A stretch of 64,000 nucleotides of DNA from a virus, in the IMG/VR virus record IMGVR_UViG_3300042889_001272, positions 62,001 to 126,000 of that record; one strand, 5' to 3'. The notes beneath the pieces were generated by a model, which was not told the origin of the DNA, searched no databases, and saw only the letters and a program-made list of their open reading frames with translations. Positions 25,494 through 33,286 of this stretch are shown one piece after another. The translations under genes and the position numbers were made by a program. Each line of letters opens with the position of its first letter. The stretch's first letter is position 1.

Positions 25494-27320
25494 ATGCGTT
25501 TTAACGAATTAACAGAACAATCACAATTAGATGAATTTCAATTGAATCCGACTGGTGCATTAGCCAGCATTATTAGATGGGGTGCTGAAAATCCAGCCGT
25601 GCTGGCGGCATTGGGTATTGCAGCCGGCGGCGGCGCATTCGCATTAACAAGTGGTGCAGCCGCACTAGGTCCATTGATGGCTGCTGTTACTTCTATTAAT
25701 GCGGGACAAGGCGCATTAGGTTTACTTAGTCTAGATAAACTCAAAGATTTAATTCAACAAAATCCCAGTCAGGCAGAAGGTTACATTAAAAAGTTAATTT
25801 ACAAATATGTAGGTGATCAATCAGACGTTGAAGAATTTGAAAAACTACACGCACAAACTGCTTATAAAGGTGAAACAGAATTCCGATGGAGAGCAGAAAA
25901 TTGGCCAGTAACAATGGACAAGAATGCCGCCGAAAGTTATTTAGAAAAGAATGACAAATATTGGTTGGATACTTACAATCAACCGCAAGGTGTGGCGGAA
26001 GGCGGCAGCGATTACGAAGAGTTACAGGACAAAATAGAGTGGTTAATGGGTGCGCCAAATTATCTAAAATCTGACGAGGCCAGAGAAACAGCAGCCTATA
26101 CACCAGATACTGATTCTGTCTGGGCCGGTTATCGTGATGACCAATTGACTAAGAAAAATGAATCAGTAACCGAAGCAAAGAGCTTACATAAGCGTGTTAA
26201 AATCGTCAAAGGACCGTATGCCGGAAAGTACGGCTGGATCCGCGAAATCAAACATGGCGCCTACAAAGGTGCGCCAAAAACATATTATGTCGATGTTGAA
26301 GGCGGTGGACAAGCTAACAACTTATCATCAAGTGAGTTGCGTTTGGCAAAAGAGCAAAATGTAACTGAATCCCAAGAAGATATGACTCCGAATTGGGCCA
26401 AGTATGTACTGGATCAAATTTACAACAGTGATGGCGCAGTCACACTGACTGACCTGTTTGACGAAGGTATCCCGGGCTTGCACGACATGTTCATGGCAAC
26501 TGCTAAAGCACATGGCCTTGATCCAGAAGAAGAATTTGAAGATGTTCAACATGAACTAACTGTAGAATTAGAAGATATCATCAAAGGTGGCCATGGATTG
26601 GACGAAGGCTATTACGATCTTAACAGTGATCTTCCAGGAATGGAACCAATTGACTTTTCATCTAATCCAAGTTTTAAAGATCTTATTACTCGTTATACAC
26701 AACTTGTATATCAAGGTCATGCCAGTGAAACAAGCCCAGAAGAAGATCAAGAACACGACGAGATCGAACAGTATGTTGCCAAACGTTTCGGTGAAAAAGG
26801 TTCTGCACATTTACAAAAAGCAGGCGAAGTTAGTTATTGGGGTCGAGATGACGGTAAAGGTAGCGGACACATTCGTTCCAGCAACTTAGGTCGTCCAAAT
26901 CAACCAGGTGGTAATTTCCGCACAACAAAATCAGGCAAGATGCACGGTCAAGATGTTAAAATGATGAAGAACAAAGTTGCAGATAGATTAGGTCGTCATC
27001 CTGAACCATCATTACCAGAAGGTAGATATGATAACCGCGATGCTTATCAACGTGATTATGACAACAGTGTAGCAGGTATGGGCAAGCGCCAATCTTATGC
27101 TTATAGTCAAGACGGCGGTGCCAACGATGAAGGATGGAACAATTATAAAGAACCAGAACCTAAGCGTAAAATTTACTCTTTGCAAATCAACGGAAAAACA
27201 TGGACACAGGATGGCAATACTGTTACGTTCTTTACACGAGAACGTGCAGAATCTGCAAAAAATTCTATACTGAACAAGCGTCCAGAAACAAAAATTGTAG
27301 TAATGGTACAAGAAGTTTAA
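25494..27320 (+). CDS. Putative packaged head protein with KOW-like domain
   Basis: 608 residues from the ATG at 25494 (the frame is open 11 codons further up, through the terminator). The N-terminus MRFNELTEQSQLDEF is the capsid-targeting-like type shared across this region. A hydrophobic Ala/Gly segment lies at about 25-65. Residues about 240-290 (KRVKIVKGPYAGKYGWIREI) look like a KOW domain. QGVAEGG, a candidate prohead protease site coded by the 16-base repeat, lies near residue 167. The C-terminal third is basic and hydrophilic. The function is unknown; injection with the DNA is inferred. Confidence 0.7.
   Translation: MRFNELTEQSQLDEFQLNPTGALASIIRWGAENPAVLAALGIAAGGGAFALTSGAAALGPLMAAVTSINAGQGALGLLSLDKLKDLIQQNPSQAEGYIKKLIYKYVGDQSDVEEFEKLHAQTAYKGETEFRWRAENWPVTMDKNAAESYLEKNDKYWLDTYNQPQGVAEGGSDYEELQDKIEWLMGAPNYLKSDEARETAAYTPDTDSVWAGYRDDQLTKKNESVTEAKSLHKRVKIVKGPYAGKYGWIREIKHGAYKGAPKTYYVDVEGGGQANNLSSSELRLAKEQNVTESQEDMTPNWAKYVLDQIYNSDGAVTLTDLFDEGIPGLHDMFMATAKAHGLDPEEEFEDVQHELTVELEDIIKGGHGLDEGYYDLNSDLPGMEPIDFSSNPSFKDLITRYTQLVYQGHASETSPEEDQEHDEIEQYVAKRFGEKGSAHLQKAGEVSYWGRDDGKGSGHIRSSNLGRPNQPGGNFRTTKSGKMHGQDVKMMKNKVADRLGRHPEPSLPEGRYDNRDAYQRDYDNSVAGMGKRQSYAYSQDGGANDEGWNNYKEPEPKRKIYSLQINGKTWTQDGNTVTFFTRERAESAKNSILNKRPETKIVVMVQEV
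25987..26002 (+). repeat. 16-base coding repeat copy 1 (AAGGTGTGGCGGAAGG)
   Basis: Exact copy, read as (Q)GVAEG in the 608-residue protein. Other copies: 36726, 44414, 44666. Confidence 0.85.
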
Positions 27321-27321
27321 T

Positions 27322-27720
27322 ATGAGACTAAATGAATTCTTAGACAACGATGTTCCTGAAATAGGCGACATTTTAGAAGTAGAGATAGGCGACGAAGTTG
27401 TTGAAACTGTGATCACTGCCATAGACAATGGTGACTACATCTGTGAAACAGACAACAACACTAGTATGTCATTGCTTGAAGCAGAATATCACGGACGCAA
27501 AGTAAAATTGGGCAAACCCATGCCAGGCGATGTTAAAAAATCAAAAGTCTATGTTAGAAATCCTAAAACAGGTAAAGTAATCAAAGTAAACTTTGGTGAT
27601 CCTAATATGCGTATTAAAAAATCTAACCCTGCACGTCGTAAGAGTTTTAGAGCAAGACACAACTGTGCCAATCCCGGGCCGCGAACTAAAGCCCGTTACT
27701 GGAGTTGCAGTAAGTGGTAA
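27322..27720 (+). CDS. Small basic putative packaged protein with Cys/Arg-rich end
   Basis: 132 residues. The N-terminus MRLNEFLDNDVPEIGD is of the shared targeting type, followed by a small beta domain. The second half, PMPGDVKKSKVYVRNPKTG then FGDPNMRIKKSNPARRKSFRARHNC and ARYWSCSKW, is a conserved motif I have seen in many T4-like phage proteins of head-assembly regions. Its two cysteines with the histidine could bind metal. One base separates it from the previous gene. Confidence 0.7.
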   Translation: MRLNEFLDNDVPEIGDILEVEIGDEVVETVITAIDNGDYICETDNNTSMSLLEAEYHGRKVKLGKPMPGDVKKSKVYVRNPKTGKVIKVNFGDPNMRIKKSNPARRKSFRARHNCANPGPRTKARYWSCSKW

Positions 27721-27724
27721 ACAT

Positions 27725-27732
27725 TATAAATA
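27725..27732 (+). promoter_or_regulatory. T4-type late promoter (TATAAATA), leaderless
   Basis: Exact T4 late consensus; five bases (ATACT) then ATG at 27738, placing +1 on the start codon. Confidence 0.85.
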
Positions 27733-27737
27733 ATACT

Positions 27738-28187
27738 ATGAAAAAACTATTAATCTTAACCCTGCTAGCTATTAGCTCATTTGCATTTGCACAAACTGCA
27801 CCTAAAGAAAAACCCATGGTCATATATGACTGGAAAATAAACCGTGTTGTAGATGGTGACACAGTAGAAGTGGCCACACCTTGGGTACCAGATCCATTAC
27901 CTAAAAAGATCAGCATTCGTGTATTTGGGGTAGACACTCCGGAAAAAGGACACAGAGCGTTATGTCCCAGCGAAGCACAGCGTGGCGAAGCCGCCAGTGC
28001 ATTTACTAAAAAAGTTATCACAGAAAGCAAGACTGCCCGAGTGGCAGTCTTGAGCTGGGACAAATACGGTGGCCGTATGCTGGGCGATATCATTTTAGAT
28101 AATAATGTTAGCCTACGTGCGCTATTAATCAAGAATGGTTTTGCTCGAGAATACTATGGCGAAGCCAAGCAAAGTTGGTGTAATTAA
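27738..28187 (+). CDS. Secreted thermonuclease-like nuclease (SNase family)
   Basis: 149 residues. Signal peptide MKKLLILTLLAISSFAFA, then a staphylococcal-nuclease domain: NRVVDGDTVEV, IRVFGVDTPEK, AQRGEAASAFTKK, DKYGGRMLGDIIL, which carry the Asp/Arg/Glu catalytic residues. Being exported and made late, it could degrade DNA in the periplasm or outside the cell, or protect against superinfection. It starts at the +1 of a perfect late promoter; the frame extends eight codons upstream but without a reason to start there. Confidence 0.9.
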   Translation: MKKLLILTLLAISSFAFAQTAPKEKPMVIYDWKINRVVDGDTVEVATPWVPDPLPKKISIRVFGVDTPEKGHRALCPSEAQRGEAASAFTKKVITESKTARVAVLSWDKYGGRMLGDIILDNNVSLRALLIKNGFAREYYGEAKQSWCN

Positions 28188-28199
28188 TTAAAATTTAAC

Positions 28200-28228
28200 T
28201 TGATATTTCATATGCTTTATGTTATAAT
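28200..28228 (+). promoter_or_regulatory. Sigma70-like promoter of fpr
   Basis: TTGATA at 28200-28205, 17-base spacer, TATAAT at 28223-28228. Confidence 0.8.
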
Positions 28229-28234
28229 AGTTGC

Positions 28235-28330
28235 ACGAAACACTCTACCTTAGGACCTTTGCGTTATAAGAGTGTAGGCGGCTGCTGCCTAGAATGTAAG
28301 TTACGCCAGACTTCATTCAAAGTGAGCATT
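28235..28330 (+). promoter_or_regulatory. Structured 5' leader of the fpr gene
   Basis: About 110 bases between promoter and ATG. Two hairpins are evident: ACACTCT/AGAGTGT around 28243-28276, and TAGGC/GCCTA just after with loop GGCTGCT. GCGT in the first loop can pair with ACGC near 28306. No known riboswitch is recognised; a regulatory leader or a small RNA is possible. Confidence 0.4.
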
Positions 28331-28343
28331 AATTTTGGATATT

Positions 28344-29087
28344 ATGTTTACAGAAAAAGTCACTTGGGTTCATCACTGGAGTGATCGTACATTTAGTTTT
28401 AAATGCACTCGCAGTACAGCATTTAGATTTGTTGCCGGCGAATTTGCCATGATTGGCTTAATGATTGATGGCAAACGTGTGATCCGTGCATACAGTATAG
28501 TAAGTCCTCCCTGGAGTGAGGAACTGGAATTTCTCAGTATTAAAATACAAGACGGTGAATTAACCAGCAAACTTCAACACATAGAAGTTGGCAGTGAAGT
28601 CGTAGTCATGCCCAAATGCACAGGCACATTAGTAAATTCTGCATTAACACCTGGCGGAGAATTATGGATGCTGGCCACTGGTACAGGGCTTGCGCCATTC
28701 ATGAGTTTGATTCGTGATTTAGAAACACTGGAAACTTGGACGAAGATTCATATTGTACATAGTGTTAGACATAGTTCAGATTTAGCGTATAATGTAGACT
28801 TATCAACAGCGTTCAAACTTCATCCGGTAGATGGAGAGTTGCACGACTTGGTTGATGCTGTATTGGAATATCATCCTATACTTACTGGGCAAGGTGAACC
28901 CAGAATCGGCTATCAATTAACCACAGGCATGCTAAAGATTAACACTGACATAGATAAAATAATGCTATGCGGCAATTTAGAATTTAATCATCAAGTCTCC
29001 GATTGGTGCGAAGCTCGGGGTATGATGGAAGGAAGTATCCGTGAACCAGGAACATTTGTAGTAGAAAGAGCATTCGTAGAAAAATAA
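28344..29087 (+). CDS. fpr: Ferredoxin/flavodoxin-NADP+ reductase (Fpr type)
   Basis: 247 residues from the ATG at 28344 (TTG at 28335 in frame is less likely). FAD-binding RAYSIVSPPW at 48-57, NADP-binding ATGTGLAPFMSLIRD near 115-129, MLCGN near the end, and the Fpr-type C-terminus GTFVVERAFVEK. It transfers electrons between NADPH and ferredoxin or flavodoxin, which could feed Fe-S assembly, ribonucleotide reduction or radical-SAM enzymes such as QueE. It has its own promoter and a structured leader. An fpr in a phage is uncommon. Confidence 0.9.
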   Translation: MFTEKVTWVHHWSDRTFSFKCTRSTAFRFVAGEFAMIGLMIDGKRVIRAYSIVSPPWSEELEFLSIKIQDGELTSKLQHIEVGSEVVVMPKCTGTLVNSALTPGGELWMLATGTGLAPFMSLIRDLETLETWTKIHIVHSVRHSSDLAYNVDLSTAFKLHPVDGELHDLVDAVLEYHPILTGQGEPRIGYQLTTGMLKINTDIDKIMLCGNLEFNHQVSDWCEARGMMEGSIREPGTFVVERAFVEK

Positions 29088-29089
29088 GC

Positions 29090-29097
29090 AATAAATA
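29090..29097 (+). promoter_or_regulatory. T4-type late promoter (AATAAATA), leaderless
   Basis: Five bases (CTACT) between box and ATG at 29103; +1 on the start codon. Confidence 0.75.
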
Positions 29098-29102
29098 CTA
29101 CT

Positions 29103-29954
29103 ATGAAGACAGCAATCATAGTTAATGGAATGTGTCGACAAACATTAGTATCGTCAATGTCTTGGGACATATTTCCTTTTGAAGCTGATTGGTATCTTAG
29201 TACTTGGGATTACACACAAGAAACATATTTTCCAGACTCATTCACAAGCAAGAAAGAAATCGACAATATTAGGCATTTTTTTAAGCACATAGAAATAAAC
29301 AATTACGAAGAATATTTTACAAATTTTATAATTAAAGGTCGCGTCAACCCAATGTTTCGAAGTTTTAAATTATTAGATTCTATTAGAGATATAATTTTAT
29401 CACAGAAGTATGAAAGAATTATTATATTTCGACCAGATTTATACTTTAAAAAATTAGAACATCTTAATAATAATGACTTTGAAATTAATAATAACACAGT
29501 TAGAATTTTAGGAAGACATGAACCAGATAGTTTCTATGATAGAAAAAGAAGCACAGCAGATGATGTATTTTTTGTAATGCCCACTAATATATTTAAGATG
29601 TATTCAGATTTAAATTATATGTCTGAATTAAATGACAAATTTAATATTAGATCCGATGTACATAAATTAACATTTCATTTTTTCGACTCTTTGGGTTGTA
29701 ATGTAAAACTCATAGAAAAAATTAGATCGACTATTGTACGTAAGGACGCCGGCGACTATTATACAGAACATAACAATATCGATTTTACAATAATTGCAAG
29801 AATATTCGACAAAATGTATGATGAAAAAGATATGACAGGTGTTGGAAAGTTTTGGTGGCAATTTAATAAAATTATTATACATGAGCCAGCAGATCCAGAA
29901 AAGATTAGAATATCACAAGAGACTGGTGGAATTTTGAAATTAAGGAAACAATGA
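29103..29954 (+). CDS. Hypothetical protein, possibly glycosyltransferase-like
   Basis: 283 residues. It starts MKTAIIVNGMCRQTL with an early DWYLSTWDY, and has RIIIFRPDLYFKKLEHL at about 99-115 and a later DDVFFVMP. The IIxRPDLYF plus DDxFF arrangement recalls glycosyltransferase-like proteins in which the Asp residues bind sugar nucleotide, but there is no convincing DxD match. A leaderless late promoter drives it. The codon use is AT-rich even for this genome, which may mean more recent gain. Confidence 0.5.
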   Translation: MKTAIIVNGMCRQTLVSSMSWDIFPFEADWYLSTWDYTQETYFPDSFTSKKEIDNIRHFFKHIEINNYEEYFTNFIIKGRVNPMFRSFKLLDSIRDIILSQKYERIIIFRPDLYFKKLEHLNNNDFEINNNTVRILGRHEPDSFYDRKRSTADDVFFVMPTNIFKMYSDLNYMSELNDKFNIRSDVHKLTFHFFDSLGCNVKLIEKIRSTIVRKDAGDYYTEHNNIDFTIIARIFDKMYDEKDMTGVGKFWWQFNKIIIHEPADPEKIRISQETGGILKLRKQ

Positions 29955-30484
29955 AAACATTGATATTAGTAGCGTTACCGGAAGAGTTAGATAAGAATTT
30001 AGTAGATTGCCCTGTTGTTTATACAGGTGTAGGTGTGGCAAATGCCGCGATGCATACAACGTTGGCTTTACTTAAACATCGCCCTGACTTAGTTATTAAC
30101 TATGGCAGTGCTGGCAGTTTAAAAGGTATCACAGGATTAAACAGCGTAGCCAGTGTTTGTCAACGGGATGCTGATTGCAGTCCACTTCGCCAAAGAGGTT
30201 ACATGTTAGGCGAAAATGTGTTATACTATCACAGTGAAGAAGTAGGCGTTAGAGTAGGAAGTGGTAATAACTTTGTCACAGATCCTGATGCTTGGACACT
30301 TGAGCATTGTGATTTAGTGGACATGGAACTTTGGAGTATTGCTAAAGTCTGCGATCATGTTAAGATACCGTGGATAAGCCGTAAGTGGGTCAGCGACAAT
30401 GCTGACGGAGATGCTGGTGCAACATGGGAAGATGCACTACTAGCTGGACAAACAGAATTTGTTAATTGGTTTAATAACCGTTAA
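29951..30484 (+). CDS. mtnN: MTA/SAH nucleosidase-like (MtnN/Pfs) protein
   Basis: 177 residues, somewhat short (about 230 in E. coli). Core features: VALPEELD with the first catalytic Glu, TGVGVANAAMHTT, VINYGSAGSL, VDMELWSIAKVC with the purine-binding MExxx Glu, and WVSDNADGD with the catalytic Asp. It would cleave S-adenosylhomocysteine or methylthioadenosine, relieving inhibition of methyltransferases or radical-SAM enzymes. It overlaps the upstream gene (ATGA). Confidence 0.8.
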   Translation: MKTLILVALPEELDKNLVDCPVVYTGVGVANAAMHTTLALLKHRPDLVINYGSAGSLKGITGLNSVASVCQRDADCSPLRQRGYMLGENVLYYHSEEVGVRVGSGNNFVTDPDAWTLEHCDLVDMELWSIAKVCDHVKIPWISRKWVSDNADGDAGATWEDALLAGQTEFVNWFNNR

Positions 30485-30499
30485 TAATTACTTTTAATT

Positions 30500-30960
30500 T
30501 ACACATATGTTTGATTAGCGATGGCTAATCCCTATTGAGGTTGTACAGATTGTGCTGTGCCGTCGGAGTCTTAGGTTGTGTACGTCAGGAACTAACGAAA
30601 GGTTCTAAAAGATTGCGGCTCTGTGAAAAAGATACAACCGCAGATATTCACAGTTTCGCTGTATGGGATTGTGGAGTCACCGCTGACAGTCAAGTCTTGA
30701 GTAAGGGGTACCGGTCAACCGCCTCTGTTTTAATTAAATCTCATCAATACAGTATGAAAACGAACTCACGAAATGTTTTTATTTTTTGCCGGTTAACGGC
30801 AAATTATGACTTGAATCTACGAAATATTAAACCAGTGTTAAATCAAAATTCAAAACAATAAAGAGAATAGAAAATTGTTTCGAATACGAAGTATGAAGAA
30901 ACAATGTGCAGAGCACATACTAAGATGCGTGTAATATATGGATAGTTACGACTATCAGAT
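30500..30960 (+). ncRNA. Candidate large structured non-coding RNA
   Basis: No convincing gene in about 500 bases, against near-complete coding elsewhere. Structures: GATTAGC/GCTAATC hairpin (30513-30530); H-type pseudoknot with TGCGG 30614-30618/CCGCA 30638-30642 and CTGTGAA 30621-30627/TTCACAG 30647-30653; TTTGCCG/CGGCAAA (30785-30803); ATTGTTTC/GAAACAAT (30874-30905) with inner ATAC/GTAT; GTGC/GCAC (30906-30916); GATAGT/ACTATC with TACG loop (30941-30956). A possible long-range closure is GGTTG 30539-30543 with CAACC 30716-30720. The late promoter of the next gene follows at once. It is not tRNA or tmRNA by its motifs; a large ornate phage RNA class (GOLLD/ROOL-like) or a new one is possible. 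Confidence 0.6.
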
Positions 30961-30965
30961 AAATA
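30958..30965 (+). promoter_or_regulatory. T4-type late promoter (GATAAATA)
   Basis: 22 bases before the fibre-like gene ATG at 30987, with AGGAG at 30977-30981. Confidence 0.65.
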
Positions 30966-30986
30966 TTCATAATTACAGGAGCTTTT

Positions 30987-32396
30987 ATGTCAACAGATAA
31001 CTTTGGCGCATTAGGCGCAGACTTTTTTATAAGAACATTTGACAAGAGCTCGTTGATGAGTCAGTCAGATCTAGATCAACTCATTCAATATGTACAATTA
31101 ACCACAACGATTATAGCCGTAGGAGAATTTACTCCCGGTGTACAACAAAGTGTTTGGATGATACTTGAACGTGTAGATGTGCCATCAGCGCCAGGATACA
31201 CAGTAACTAACAACACAGAAGTTACAATGACTTCCGGCGGCTTGGTGACAATTGACTCGATACCGTGGACAAAGATAACAGGCAAGCCAAGTATCCCAAC
31301 AGATATTAACGATCTAACAGACACAGGTGGTCTGTTAGCAAATACAGGTGACTTTACATTCACTGGCGGTACTGCTAGTTTGCCGGCAGACAGTACTATG
31401 ATTCTTGATACTTTTCAAGTTGGTGGAAACAAGCAATCTACTTTAACTCTAAGTACTGCTACAATATCCAGTTTAGATGCTGGAAATAATCTAAGACTTA
31501 GAACTGGTTATGGAACTGGATTTGAAAAAGATTGGATACTTGGCGCTGATGGTTCTATTAGATTCCCCGATGCCAGTGTACAGACAACTGCTTATACTGG
31601 CAGTGATCATGCAGCCTATGAAATAACAAACACAAGTCCAGAAGGCTCTATATATTCTGTTAGCGTAGGCACTGATGGCGTTGTTAGTATGGTTACAAGT
31701 CGTGGTGGCATTGAGTTTGGCGCCATGCCAGAAGTTGGCGGACCAACACACTTCCACATTATGCGACCTGCTGGTGATAATGGTACAGACTTGTACTTCG
31801 GTGACGACTACAACTATGTTCTTCAACGCCCATCCGCATACGGCGGCGCCCCAGCATACGGTGTAGAGATTGGTGCCAACGATAATAATGGTGGTGCTCA
31901 ACAGGTATGGCGTTTTGGCACAGACGGCCACTTAACATTGCCAGCAGGTGGCGATATTAAAGACAGTACAGGTGCTAGTGTATTAGGTGGTGGTTTCAGT
32001 GGTGACTATGATGACTTAACCAACAAGCCAACATACAGAATAGCTGTGCCAACTGGCACAGGCCCTGGTGGCAACTTGCAAGCAGATTCACTGGCACTGG
32101 CTGGTCTTAATCCTGTTACAGATATACCATCAACTTGGGGTGGCGACTTGATACTTCAAGGTGGTGTAGGTGGCGCCAACAGCGACTTATATGGTGAAGT
32201 TAGAATCAAAAGCGGCCAGATTGGTGCAAATTATGAATGGCACTTTACCACTGATAAAAAGATTAAACTACCAGCAGGTGGTAGCATTGTTGACAGCACT
32301 GGTGCAAATGTATTTGTTTCTTTGACTACTCTCAAACAAGTTGTTGCAGACAGTACAGACTTTGCTGATTTTCAAACTAGAATTGCAGGTATGTAA
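30987..32396 (+). CDS. Fibre/structural protein
   Basis: 469 residues. After a helical N-terminus (FGALGADFFIRTFDKSSLMSQSDLDQLIQYV) come a baseplate-style beta segment and a Gly-rich repeat: IPWTKITGKPSIPTDINDLTD, then LGADGSIRFPDASVQTTAYTG, TDGHLTLPAGGDIKDSTGASV and a second copy KKIKLPAGGSIVDSTGANV. The GKPS-x-T-D-INDL unit is typical of phage fibres. It is driven by a late promoter and closed by a strong terminator, so it is a unit by itself. Exact position in the virion is not known. Confidence 0.75.
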   Translation: MSTDNFGALGADFFIRTFDKSSLMSQSDLDQLIQYVQLTTTIIAVGEFTPGVQQSVWMILERVDVPSAPGYTVTNNTEVTMTSGGLVTIDSIPWTKITGKPSIPTDINDLTDTGGLLANTGDFTFTGGTASLPADSTMILDTFQVGGNKQSTLTLSTATISSLDAGNNLRLRTGYGTGFEKDWILGADGSIRFPDASVQTTAYTGSDHAAYEITNTSPEGSIYSVSVGTDGVVSMVTSRGGIEFGAMPEVGGPTHFHIMRPAGDNGTDLYFGDDYNYVLQRPSAYGGAPAYGVEIGANDNNGGAQQVWRFGTDGHLTLPAGGDIKDSTGASVLGGGFSGDYDDLTNKPTYRIAVPTGTGPGGNLQADSLALAGLNPVTDIPSTWGGDLILQGGVGGANSDLYGEVRIKSGQIGANYEWHFTTDKKIKLPAGGSIVDSTGANVFVSLTTLKQVVADSTDFADFQTRIAGM

Positions 32397-32412
32397 TAGA
32401 CCCTAGCATAAT

Positions 32413-32436
32413 AAAAGCCCCTTGCGGGGCTTTTTT
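32413..32436 (+). terminator. Rho-independent terminator
   Basis: AAAAGCCCC, loop TTGC, GGGGCTTTTTT. Closes the 469-residue fibre unit. Confidence 0.93.
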
Positions 32437-32473
32437 ACGACTATAATTTATATCAATTAAATGTTTTATTTCT

Positions 32474-32481
32474 AATAAATA
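32474..32481 (+). promoter_or_regulatory. T4-type late promoter (AATAAATA)
   Basis: 22 bases before the ATG at 32504 with TTGGAG as ribosome site; opens the packaged-protein operon. Confidence 0.7.
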
Positions 32482-32503
32482 CTAGTTATATATTGGAGTT
32501 AGT

Positions 32504-33286
32504 ATGATATTAAATGAGGGCGGTGATGTATTTGCAGACACCGAAGAATATGACCAAAAAGAAGCAACCGCTTTACAGGCTGTTGTAGATAAGGAATTAT
32601 CTTCTATTGGTCTATCATCCGTTATGATTGGCAGCGGTTTTCATCCTACTCCTGGACAAATGAGCGGGGATTTGGATCTACAAATAGAATTACAAGATAT
32701 CATTGATCGCTTCGATGTACAACCTGACCCTGCTGTTAAAAAAGATACTATAGAAAATGCTGCCCGCAGAACGCTGGCAGCACATCTACAAAGTAAAGGA
32801 TATCAAACAAAACGAGCAGGTATAAATGTTTTTATTCGTGTTCCTTATCAAGGTAAGTTTTATCAAGTAGACTTGGAATGTATATATAAGGTAGCAAAAG
32901 TAAGCAAATATCATCAGCATAAAATTCCTCAAGGTAGTACATACAAAGGCGTGGGCAAACAAATAATGATATCTATGTTGGCCAAAGAAAAAAATATGAT
33001 GTGGAGTGGTTGGGAAGGTTTATTTCAACGTACTCCTGATAATAAAAAAGGCGACATGGTCGCCGATGACTTTGATGATATAGCAAAAGTATTACTCGGG
33101 CCGCAATATGGTGAAGAAGATTTAGGCAGTGTAGAATCTATATTGGCTGCGCTGCCAAGTGCAAAAGCACAAGATTTATTGGCCAGGGCCAAGGCCGACA
33201 AAGCATGGAAAGAACGTGTGCCACGTGTAGAAAGTCTGCGTGTTGGCACCAATGAATGGTTCCGTAATATGATGAACAAGTTATGA
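32504..33286 (+). CDS. Nucleotidyltransferase-like putative packaged protein
   Basis: 260 residues. SVMIGSGFHPTPGQMSGDLDLQIEL (about 39-63) has the G-S-x(n)-G-D-L-D-L signature of the nucleotidyltransferase fold, with a third acidic residue in FYQVDLECIYK. The very short N-terminus MILNEGG is a weak form of the shared targeting peptide. The end is LRVGTNEWFRNMMNKL. It heads an operon of overlapping genes, each with such an N-terminus. The substrate is unknown; toxin-like MNT or tRNA-modifying activity is possible. Confidence 0.65.
   Translation: MILNEGGDVFADTEEYDQKEATALQAVVDKELSSIGLSSVMIGSGFHPTPGQMSGDLDLQIELQDIIDRFDVQPDPAVKKDTIENAARRTLAAHLQSKGYQTKRAGINVFIRVPYQGKFYQVDLECIYKVAKVSKYHQHKIPQGSTYKGVGKQIMISMLAKEKNMMWSGWEGLFQRTPDNKKGDMVADDFDDIAKVLLGPQYGEEDLGSVESILAALPSAKAQDLLARAKADKAWKERVPRVESLRVGTNEWFRNMMNKL

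Noticed and set aside
28235-28330. tRNA gene in the fpr leader
   Set aside because: No GTTCAAATC-type T loop and no acceptor stem pairing.
30535-30861. 108-codon open frame in the non-coding stretch
   Set aside because: No ribosome binding site, unusual Cys/Arg-rich composition unlike phage proteins here, and it lies across hairpins and a pseudoknot; the structured RNA reading explains the region better.
30485-30986. tmRNA, RNase P RNA or group I intron
   Set aside because: I do not find the tmRNA resume frame or tRNA-like ends, the RNase P conserved GAGGAAAGUC-type regions, or group I core elements; flanking genes are complete.
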